Origin: Parastagonospora avenae f. sp. tritici 18332-5
Taxonomy: Eukaryota > Ascomycota > Dothideomycetes > Pleosporales > Phaeosphaeriaceae
DNA: 64,000 nucleotides
NCBI GenBank assembly: GCA_022559985.1
Contig: JAFJTR010000024.1
Location: 310,001-374,000 of the forward strand
Direction: 5' to 3'
The notes under the pieces were generated by a model. That model made no database searches, was not told the DNA's origin, and saw nothing but the letters and a program-made list of their open reading frames with translations. Shown here piece by piece: positions 55,273-64,000 of this stretch (position 1 is its first letter; each line of letters opens with the position of its first letter). Position numbers and translations under genes: made by a program.

Positions 55273-56451
55273 ATTGGAATGCAGGGAGAAAGGCTGGAGG
55301 ATGGAAGATAGAGTTCGGAATGCAGCCTGTAGATCACGGAAGAGCCGTCGACATGGCTATATAGAGGAGAAACTCGGCGTGGTTTCCACGTGGAATCGAT
55401 TCTAGCCGCCAATTGCACGGTAAACTGTCCAGCATTCCCACTACTAATTGCCGAAGATATTCCAGGATGGGCCCTAAGGCAAAATAGAAGGGTGCTAAGA
55501 TGCATGGAAGAGTATTTTCATCTCCGTTGATGCAGGCCATGGGTGGAGGCATTATGCGGTCCGAATCGTATTCCGCGCATCCGGCAATCTAAGCGAGTCG
55601 TGCCAATCGCCTTCCTTCGAGAACCTCCATGATTCATGCCTGCTTCGGCCGGCGTCCCAAAACACTGGCCCGCTACGTTAAAACTCTTCAGCATGCTCTT
55701 ACATCTAGCTGGATCTAGCTTCTGCCGTACAAAACACATTGAAAACACTGCGGCTGCATGCTCGCGTGATCGGTCTTTACCTTGGCAAAAACGCACGCTC
55801 CCAGTCTCCGCCTCGAGGCACGCTCTGCGCCGTCGCATTCATCGTCCCTGCGCGTCCATACCGTACCCATAACATCGGCTGCAGGGCAACCGGGAATGGC
55901 TGTCCCGAGAAACTCAGCAGATGCTCAACAGATGCAATTCTTTATGTGGAGGCGTTCGCCGCCCATGTCATGAACGCCGAACTGAAAGCTCTGATTTCTA
56001 CTTGATCCCTTAGATACATGCCCAGATTGGCTAAGTCGCTTTCGGGAGTGTGGAGGGAACGGCATGAATAATTCGTCGCTTCCTGCCGTTGCTCGGAGAG
56101 CTTGTAGTGGTTTGTGGCAAAATCTCGACATGTGCCCTGGCACTTGCTCGTTTCTAGTTTAGAGGGTGCAGCATTCGGTCCTGTTTAGTCCCCTCATGCC
56201 ACAAACTACGGGACGGCCTGACAAACCCGCGACCTCTGGTACTTCGAGTTTAGGGGTTTCTGGGTGGAGAATGTACAAGATTGAATGCCTACCATGGAAG
56301 CCCCGCTGTCTATCACTTGTACAACCCTCGCGCACATCCTGTTCCTGGCGATTTTCTTTGAATCTGCAACATCTGTGAGAGTGGATCTTCAATCTGCGAA
56401 CTGCTGGGTCCTCACGGCTCTTTCTCGGATCCATACAACAGACAGAGCAAC
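55273..56451. other. intergenic spacer between divergent genes
   Basis: About 1.2 kb, divergently flanked by the carboxylesterase and a Pth11-like gene. No gene or repeat recognised. Confidence 0.45.
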
Positions 56452-57742
56452 ATGGGCGACAATGGGCTCGGGCAGGTGGTAAGTACTCATGCATCGGGAT
56501 CCTTTAAATGTGCATTGCTCACCTATGGGTAGGTATCGTGGTACGTCTGTACCATAGCGACGTTACCTTTCGTTGCTTTGCGCATGTACTCGCGATGGAA
56601 AAGGATAGGCAATCTGGGCATTGACGACTATCTCATCCTGCTCGCTGTTGGTTGTCTGATTGGCGACCTGGCTATTCAGCAGCACATGTGGAATCTGGGT
56701 CTTGGTGACCCGTCGAAAGCGACTCCAGAGCAGTTCAAGGGAATCATGCAGATGATCATCCCAGGTTCGACGCTCTACGTTTCTTCACTTTGGGCCATCA
56801 AGTTTGCGCTGGTCTTCTTCTACAAGAGTCTCGCAGCACCAGGCTCACGACTGGTCATCATATACAATATCACGCTTGCTGGACTGGCCGTCACCTACCT
56901 GATCATTTTTTTCGACATCATGTTTCAATGCTATCCGCACGACAAGCGATGGTCCATGAATCCAAACTGTGAGCGCACCCTGCGGCACGCCCGTATATCT
57001 TCTGACCATGCGTAGATCAATGCAGCCCTAAAGCTTCTGAGATAAATTACTGGATCACCATTTTCTGTACGTTGATACGCTGCTTCTACACATCGTTGTT
57101 CAAAAACTGACCGACTGTCCATAGTCAACATTTTCACGGATGTCATCATCATCTGTTTGCCTATCACGATGGTCTCACGCCTCCAGATGAAGCTGAAAGA
57201 TAAGATCGGTGTGGCCGGCATCTTTGCTCTTGGCTTCTTTGTCGTGATCGCCAGCAGTGCGTAACCATCACCGAGCTCCACAATAGTGCCGAAACTGACA
57301 ATTTCCCGTAGTCGTGCGAGCATACTACTCCAAGAAGAACGAGACCATGCTCACCTGCACTGTTTCTATGATCGAGACCGCCATCGCCATCATCGCTACC
57401 TGTCTCCCAGCCCTACGTTCGATGGTTCTCGGCACTGGCACGTCCAAGGGAACATCCAAGAACAGCTATGGCAGGCACTACGAGCTTTCGTCTGCGCGAA
57501 GAGTTGCGAACGAGAACCGTCTGACCGCGAGCCATGCTAACAGCGGTGGACTACACTCATCGCACAACACTCGCAACAGGGCAAATGGATCTGAAGATTC
57601 GCTGTTCTCGGACGGACACTTGCAACATCCAGGGGATGTTCACGCGGCGCCAGGCAAGATCACGGTCAACACCCAGATCGAAACCATGTTCGAAACTCAG
57701 AGTAATGCATCGAGTGGAAAAACAAAATCCCCATTTCATTAA
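56452..57742 (+). CDS. Pth11-like integral membrane protein (fungal rhodopsin domain)
   Basis: Five exons (56452-56478, 56533-56968, 57016-57066, 57125-57256, 57312-57742) give 358 aa, all in phase. The first exon codes just nine residues (MGDNGLGQV). Helices and motifs: LRMYSRWKRIGNLGIDDYLIL, WAIKFALVFFYKSL, FFDIMFQCYP, the NIFTDVIIICLPITMVSRLQM segment (core TDVIIICLPI) and FVVIASIVRAYYS. The tail is Ser/Asn/His-rich. It belongs to the Pth11-related receptor-like superfamily. The donor GTGCGT at 57257 was preferred because it gives the conserved ASIVRAYY reading. Confidence 0.87.
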
Positions 57743-58345
57743 ATGGCACGAATGTGGAGCACGTGTATATATAGCTTCATTACCGATCAATGCAAACACG
57801 GAACCACACAGTCTACGAGTCAACTGCATTCAGCTACGAGTCGGTCCGGACATGTTTGGCCAAGCTAATAAGGTGAACCGACAGACTGGAAGCACGAGTT
57901 GTACTGTAACTATACCCTGCCGTTTGGTAAGTTACGTCGCTCAGACAAGAACGACTTCAGCATTCTTTATGAGCTACCAATACTGAGGCGCAGTGCGCGT
58001 GAACATAATCCAGTATATGCCCAGGCGTGCTGGGGAGTGTCACAGTCACGTGACCTGTCCCATCTTCCAAGGTTTGACGATGAGCTTCGACCAAAGATTG
58101 AGTCATCAGAGTTTAAGCTCCATTGCTCACAGGAGACTGTTATACCTCGTGGTTCTACAGTAATCCAGCGCGATGGGCGCGGTTGCCGAAAACCTTGGGG
58201 CCCCGCTACTCTGGCCTGACACTTGACGGGCGGGCCGATCTTCAACGTACAGCCAAGCGAAGGAGATCGAAAAAGTTGCCTCTCTCCACACCACTTGAGA
58301 ACCACGTTTGGCAAGATTATCGACACCTCTCGTGTATGTTGCTTC
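57743..58345. other. intergenic spacer
   Basis: About 600 nt. The frame upstream of the kinase ATG stays open to about 58223 but has no upstream ATG and no domain similarity. Confidence 0.45.
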
Positions 58346-61300
58346 ATGTCTCCCAGACGCGACTCGTTCTTCCCGAGAGCAGACGCAACAGTCCTTCAGT
58401 CGAGACACGCTCCACCATTATCACGGCCGAAAAATGTCGCGCCCATCCTCGATGTCGGCAACGCCGACAAACCTCTCTCGAAATGGAGCACTGAGGTCGT
58501 GAATGCTGTGTATCCAAAGAAGAGCCAACTCTTCGCGCCTGCTCCAATACCACAAAGGTCAGAATGTCCGCAACAATGTGCTGCGGACCTTTATCTCTTT
58601 CCTGTCCTGACGCGCAATGAGAGATTGAGACTCACTTTGTTCTTCTACTACACGCGCGGTGTCTTGGAAGACCTGGAACTCATGTCTCGCTTGCAAGAAA
58701 AGGTCATGTTGGCGAAAGAAACAGTAGGTTGGGAGTTTGTGATTGCAGGACTACTGAACCACAACACCTACACTCGAATGGCTACCGACGGATTGCCTCT
58801 AGCTATCCTGCCACGGCGGGAGAGCACGTGTGCGCATACAGTCAACCAACCTCCAGGCGTAGGTTCAAGCAATACTTGTGTTGTGCTTGATCGCTAAACC
58901 TTCCTAGACTGTTTTCTCGTTGTTGAATATGGCAGAGGACTGGCGTTTCCAGGAGTCTCCTCACGTTGCTGAAGGAGGCCTTCGCGCATATGCCGGTGTG
59001 CCGCTGCGATTCGAAACTGAGTATGCCCAGCATGTGGCCTTTGGATCGCTTTGCGTTGCGTCCAACTCACCACAAGCGGAGCTTTCAGCAGAGCAACAAA
59101 GATCCTTAGCTCGACTTGCGGACTGGATCGTGTCTGATATCGTGACGACCGCTAGAGCGCGACGCCAGCGGGAACGACGACGCATGACCGAACTGACCAC
59201 TTGTTTGCAAAACTTGTGCGATGACGGAGCTAACATGGAGGATGCCGTCCTAGAAACTGTGCGAGAAGTTTATCCAGACACGACCGTCGAGATCCACAGA
59301 AATACGAGTGGCCGCATTCAGCTTGATAGCGGAACAGATTTTCCGATCTCTGAGCTTGAGCAAGGCCTCTGGGAGGATGTCGAGCATTTCGATCATTTGA
59401 TCGAGCAATACAACCATCTAGACATGGTAGCGTCAAGGATCGTCCGGGTAGTGGCCGTTCAATGCGCAAGTGAGGATGTACCTACCTTCCTTACCGTCGG
59501 TTCTAAAGACTTCCGGTGCGTCTTTGACGATCTGGATTCGAACTTCATTCAGACTTGCGCTGCGATTCTGTGCCGACATTGGCAACGGCGTGCACTACGG
59601 GAAGCACTAGATGCCAAAGGCGCATTCCTTCGAGGTATTACTCATCAATTAAGAACGCCCATACAGTAATTCTCTCACACGCTTACCGATGCCTTTGCTG
59701 ACGATTAGACAGTGGCATACTTGGCTCTGTTGAGTTGTTGACAGAGGAGCTGAAAGCACGCAATGTTATGCCGAGTATAACAACAACGTTTCCAGGATCA
59801 ACGCCAGATATGGAACAGTCAGATCCGCATCTGTACATCAAAACAATACGCACATCTGCGCGTGAGCTCATTTCGACGGTGAACAGCCTTATCAAGCTCA
59901 ATCAATGGGCAGGTATTGCTGAGGCCGAGCGCAAAACATCACTTTATACACTGGAGCACATCGAGTCGGCACTACTGAAGGAGATTACCCCACTCCTTCC
60001 ACCTGAGATTGTCGATAGGCCGTCCATCATCGTTCAGCATAACACACCTGTACATTGCGACTCACTCACAATAGATCTGGGCCTTCTGATCGACTGCATC
60101 CAGCCATTGGTTATCAATGCTGTCCAAAATACTCCTGGTGGTATTGTTGCGGTCACGCTGTGCATTGCTGACGATTTCCGGTCACTCACCGTGGACGTAG
60201 AAGACAATGGTCGCGGCATTGACTCCAAGGATCACGGACGTATATTTGAGGCCCATGAAAAACTAGATGTGCACACCATCGGCGCAGGACTTGGCTTGAC
60301 ACTTTCTTGCAAGTCGGCAGCACTTATGCACGGCGAGGTATACCTGGTGAGGTCTGAAGTCGGGCAAGGATCCCTGTTCCGGGCCGTATTTCAGGATCCA
60401 ACATGTTCATCATCGTTTCCTCCGCTACCTACCTTGAAAGACAGGCTCACGCATCTTCCAAGAACGTTCCACCGCTTCCAGTCGCCTTCACTACTAGGTC
60501 ATCATTTCACTCGATACCTTGAGGATTGCGATTACACTGCATCCGCCTTTCCATCGGGAGCTCTGATTCTGATAGACTTTTCTTCTGACTTGAACGAGGT
60601 ATACACTAGCATAGGTCTCATTCCTGCAGACCAAGTAGGTATCTGCTTAGTACCGGAATACGCCCATAGCCCTGTCAGCTTCATAGAAAGCAAGCTGCAA
60701 CGTCAGAATAACGTCATATTTGCACAGGGCCCGTTCCTGCCGAACATCTTGGAGCAGGCGTTGAGCGAAGCAGACACCGTACTTGCAGAAACAGCCCGCG
60801 CCGCTATCAATGCTACCACAGCCACCTCCGATGACACGAAGAACGAAGAGAATGAAGCTAGAGGCACTGCGCAGCCGGTATCAAGGCAGAAAGTACCGAA
60901 CTCGCCGCCATCAACCCCAGGGGTTGGATTGGAGCAGTCCATGAAGATATTACGAATCGACACAGGAACTCTATCACCGCCACTGCGACTGTCTTCAAGA
61001 TCAGGAAAACCAATGGCCTTGCTGGTGGACGACAACGGCGTCAACCTCCGCCTCCTCGAGATGTACTGCCATCGTCGCAGCATCCCCTATCGCACTGCTA
61101 AAGATGGCGCAGAAGCCGTTCGCATATTTACTAGTCACCGTATACCAGTCTCTGATCCGCTTTTGCAGCAGCCACTCGGCCCTCTGCCTTTTGATCTCGT
61201 CTTGATGGACCTGCAAATGCCAATTTGCGATGGTGTGGAGGCGACACGACAGATCCGTGCTTTCGAGCGTGAGCACCAGTGGGAACGAAGTGTGATCTTT

Positions 61301-61438
61301 ATAGTCACCGGCCAGGACTCACCGGCTGACCGGCTTGACGCAGCGGAAGCCGGCGCAAACGAGTTTTTGACCAAGCCCATTGGCCCAAAGGAGATGGACC
61401 GTTGGGTGAAGCAAGAGTTTCCTAATGCTGGGTTATGA
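58346..61438 (+). CDS. fungal hybrid histidine kinase (GAF-HK-REC)
   Basis: Three exons (58346-58858, 58908-59665, 59713-61438) give 998 aa in phase. Residues about 90-260 form a GAF-like sensor (ETVGWEFVIAGLLNHNTYTR, PRRESTCAHTV, GGLRAYAGVPLRF). The kinase core has H-box His417 in FLRGITHQLRTPIHG, the G1 box VEDNGRGID and the G2 box GAGLGLTLS. A receiver domain ends the protein: LVDDNGVNLRLLEMY, phospho-acceptor Asp923 in LVLMDLQMPICDG and the conserved Lys in EFLTKPI. All phosphorelay residues are present. The protein should autophosphorylate on His and pass phosphate to its own Asp and then to an Ypd1-type carrier. The sensor ligand is unknown; the soluble architecture suggests a cytosolic signal. 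Confidence 0.9.
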
Positions 61439-62141
61439 GCGTGAAGAAGGAGAAAGTTGAGCCTTGGCGTCCATCCTCCTCTTCATGCTCAAAAGATACA
61501 GCCGCTCGGAGCTACTTCAAAGCATACAAGGGATCCCCGACATCATTATCGCCCTTACGTTGCGTACTGTTACCTGAGCTGGAGCTACACAGTCAGAAGC
61601 ACCAACTCGGTACCATGATCACAATCGTTCACATCTTTACCGCTTGGACCATATCGCATACACGTTAAGACGTGGCGAAAGAGCAGTCGATTTTAGATGT
61701 AGAAGCCTAGAACGGCTGTTACAACCACGTTGCAGGGCTTGAAATCGATGCCATGTCATACAGCGCATCAGGTGCTGCGAGGCTCCACACTCGAGTCCGA
61801 GCACCTGCACGCGTGACCACAATGCTGCGTGGAAGGAGTCGACACATCGCGCTAGTTTCAGCAATGAGTACTGAGAAAAGGTTACGTTTTCATTACAACA
61901 ATAAGGGCATGGATCTACCTTTGCAGTTTTACAATTTTGCACAACCCAGTCTGCCATCAAAGTCTGCCAGGTGTATACCAACTTATTCGGTCCAAGATCG
62001 GCGCAAAGCATTGTTTTGCACGTGAGGTCTTGCTATACCCACTATATCTTTCTACGTACCTATTTTTGTTTTTCTTTCACACGAAGAGTGGTGTTGTTAG
62101 GCGTAGCTTCTGCATAAGGAACGCCGGTTAATGTCTATATT

Positions 62142-62337
62142 CCCCGCCAGATCTGGACTCGGGCTGTCAAACCCCAGTATTCATATATTTTTAGCCGACC
62201 CGACCCTCTTCATTTGCATTAAGCTTCGCACTAGAGCTAATAAGCTTAGGACCAAGCACACTCATGTATCGAACCCTTCTCGAAGTACCTCACAATTTAA
62301 CATAGAGCACATGCAGATTAATTCTCGATCACCCCAC
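62142..62337 (+). promoter_or_regulatory. two CreA-like sites
   Basis: CCCCGC at 62142-62147 and CCCCAC at 62332-62337 match the reverse complement of the carbon-catabolite repressor consensus SYGGRG. They lie 535-730 nt upstream of a cellulase start codon, where such sites are commonly functional in fungi. The motif is short and could be chance. Confidence 0.4.
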
Positions 62338-62753
62338 GGGCACACCACAGAGCAGATTTCCCACATTCCGTTACCTCGGTCGGCATCGTGTTCGCTTCGA
62401 CCAGAATCCTGATGTTATACGTTGTCGATGATATATTTCACGGCGCCACTTTTGCAAACCCGGGTTCAGCAGTTCTACCAAACCTGGCTTGTGGTCAGAT
62501 CCCTGCTATACACCTGGTGTGTATGTGATGTTATATTGCTTGTCATTCTACAACAGTACACTACTGCTCAGGGCACTCAACTTGATTGGCCAAGGAGTCA
62601 GTCCCGTAAGCAAAAATGAGAACGATAGCTACATATTCGCCCTCACTAAGACGGAGATCTTCTCATGTTCTCCGCAAGCGTCAACTCAAGCGCAGGGCCA
62701 AACCCTTCCTGACGGCACTTCGAGCTTAATGACCGCAACGGATGTGATCGACT

Positions 62754-62759
62754 GGCTAA
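62754..62759 (+). promoter_or_regulatory. XlnR-like site upstream of the GH6 gene
   Basis: GGCTAA, 113 nt before the start codon, matches the core of the XlnR/Xyr1 cellulase-activator consensus (GGCTAR). Single copies occur by chance, but position and neighbouring gene fit. Confidence 0.45.
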
Positions 62760-62783
62760 GCTCCATGAGATCTGGGCAAAGCT

Positions 62784-62790
62784 TATAAAG
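62784..62790 (+). promoter_or_regulatory. TATA box of the GH6 gene
   Basis: TATAAAG lies 82 nt upstream of the ATG, a normal distance for strongly induced fungal cellulase genes with short leaders. Confidence 0.7.
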
Positions 62791-62871
62791 ACCTGGGTAC
62801 TTGCATCTTTGTAGAGCACCATCTCTCCATCAATCTTTCACTCAGTTTTGTTTCCTGCCTCCATCACCATC

Positions 62872-64000
62872 ATGAAGGGTGTCTCTTTCCTCGCTGTTGC
62901 CGCTCTGGCTCCAGCTATCAAGGCCCAGGCCAGTTTGTACCAGCAGTGTCAGTCACGACGTCGCTAATTGTTTCATCTTCATCTCACATTATTGCAGGTG
63001 GTGGCACTGGCTTCTCTGGAAGCACAACATGTATTTCAGGCGCATACTGCTCCAAGGTAAACGACTGTACGTATAGTTGGACGATTTACTCGCTTTGAAT
63101 GCAGAGCTGACACTACCTAGACTATTCACAGTGTCTGCCAGGCACTGGATCAGGTACCTCTGCTCCAGCTGCTACGTCGGCTGCTCCCGTCCCAACAACC
63201 TTCAAGACCAGCAAGACGGTTGGCAGCCCAACCACGGCGACCTCGACTACCGGAAGCTCGGCTACGGCAACTGCCTCCCCAGGCGATGGTTCAAACCCGC
63301 TCAAGGGCAAGGGTTTCTACGCCAACTCTTACTACGCCTCTGAGATCAACAACTTGGCGGCCCCATCTCTAGTCGCAGCTGGAAATGCTGCTTTGGCTGC
63401 CAAAGCCAGTGGTGTGGCCAAGATCGGCACCTTTTATTGGCTGTAAGTAGATGGGCATCTTGTTGAGTACTGTTGAACACTAATGAGGCAACCAGCGATG
63501 TCCGCGCGAAGGTTCCCATCATCAGCACTTTCGCCAAAGACGTGCAGAAGCGCAACGCAGCTGGCGCCAACGAAGTTTTGCCACTCGTAGTGTACGACTT
63601 GCCTGAGCGTGATTGTGCCGCTCTGGCTTCGAACGGTGAATTGTCGCTGGCCAACAACGGTACTGCCATGTACCAGGAGTACATTGACATGATCGCCGCC
63701 CAGATCAAGCAATTCCCCGATGTTACCTTCCTCCTCGTCGTTGGTAAGTCTACACGATGGTCTTTTGCGCCGTGTTACTAACTCCAGCAGAACCCGATTC
63801 TCTGGCCAACCTGGTGACCAACCTGAACGTTGCAAAATGTGCAAATGCCGCGACCGCATACAAGACACTCACCGCATACGCCATCAAGACGCTCAATCTG
63901 AAGAACGTCATTATGTACCTCGATGCCGGTCATGCTGGCTGGCTCGGCTGGACTGCCAATATCGAGCCTGCCGCCGAACTCTTCGGAGCGCTCTACAAGT
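62872..64000 (+). CDS. cel6A: cellobiohydrolase GH6 with N-terminal CBM1 (partial)
   Basis: Five exons are visible (62872-62947, 62998-63066, 63121-63442, 63496-63743, 63791 to the edge); the gene runs off the window. All joins keep phase. Residues 1-19 are a signal peptide (MKGVSFLAVAALAPAIKAQ). A CBM1 cellulose-binding module follows (CGGTGFSGSTTC ... YYSQCLPG), then a Thr/Ser/Pro linker. The GH6 domain begins at NPLKGKGFYANSYYASEI and includes VYDLPERDCAALASNGEL, which contains the catalytic-acid region Asp, EPDSLANLVTN and YLDAGHAGWLGW. The enzyme cuts cellobiose from the non-reducing ends of cellulose outside the cell. The introns split the CBM1 into exons, as in other ascomycete GH6 genes. 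Confidence 0.95.

Larger units (their letters stand above)
61439..62871. other. intergenic spacer and cel6A upstream region
   Basis: About 1.4 kb. The left part has no feature. The right part holds promoter-like motifs listed separately. Confidence 0.5.

Noticed and set aside
1..64000. CRISPR arrays, operons, ribosome binding sites
   Set aside because: The window is eukaryotic nuclear DNA with spliceosomal introns; the only regular repeats are short tandem arrays without spacers.

Overview
This window is nuclear DNA of a filamentous ascomycete, most likely a dothideomycete of the Pleosporales type. Direct signs are short GT-AG introns (mostly 45-60 nt) with CTAAC/CTGAC-like branch sites, long fungus-specific protein families (Pth11-like rhodopsin-domain membrane proteins, fungal hybrid histidine kinases, a CBM1-GH6 cellulase), and solo LTRs with 5-bp target duplications. 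The order-level assignment is inference from overall family content; no species is claimed. Gene models below were assembled by hand from reading frames, splice signals and family expectation; exon joins were checked for phase.

Layout. 1-7.3 kb: a degraded coding relic, a single-pass cell-surface protein (1.8-2.9 kb), a CCCH zinc-finger protein (3.5-5.3 kb), a decayed member of a small paralogous family (5.8-6.8 kb) and a small two-exon ORF. 7.3-21.9 kb is a housekeeping block: the CCR4-NOT ubiquitin ligase NOT4 (minus strand) diverging from the complex I 30-kDa subunit, a secreted DUF1349-like protein, a truncated paralog of the 5.8-kb gene, a GMPPA-like nucleotidyltransferase, a 2-oxoglutarate/Fe(II) oxygenase and the intact parent-like member of the paralogous family (21.1-21.9 kb). 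22-40 kb is accessory and metabolic: two cytochromes P450, two Pth11-like membrane proteins, a sulfite-oxidase-type molybdoenzyme, a secreted FMN hydroxy-acid dehydrogenase and a BBE-type FAD oxidase, separated by long gene-free spacers and without any PKS, NRPS or terpene synthase. 40.8-46.5 kb: a PTR2 peptide transporter, a broken prolyl-4-hydroxylase-like gene, a nitrilase and a divergent ribosomal P1 paralog. 47.1-53.5 kb: two solo LTRs on either side of an unrecognised nuclear-looking protein, a minisatellite, then a gene desert. 53.5-64 kb: a secreted type-B carboxylesterase, a third Pth11-like protein, a hybrid histidine kinase and the start of a GH6 cellobiohydrolase that runs off the right edge.

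How it fits together. The core genes (NOT4, complex I, GMPPA, PTR2) look ordinary in content. The accessory part looks like sensing (Pth11-like proteins, hybrid kinase), secretion (cellulase, carboxylesterase, FMN dehydrogenase) and oxidative chemistry (P450s, FAD oxidase, molybdoenzyme). The most unusual signals are: (i) NOT4, where a 663-nt intron contains an in-frame stop that would yield an 816-aa short form instead of the 1660-aa long form, with 24/25-nt complementary arms close to both splice sites; (ii) an intact P450 reading frame whose heme loop and I-helix have lost the usual key residues; (iii) three copies of one uncharacterised family within 16 kb in different states of decay; (iv) a prolyl-4-hydroxylase-like gene that has lost exactly its iron-binding segment; and (v) two solo LTRs with perfect target-site duplications.
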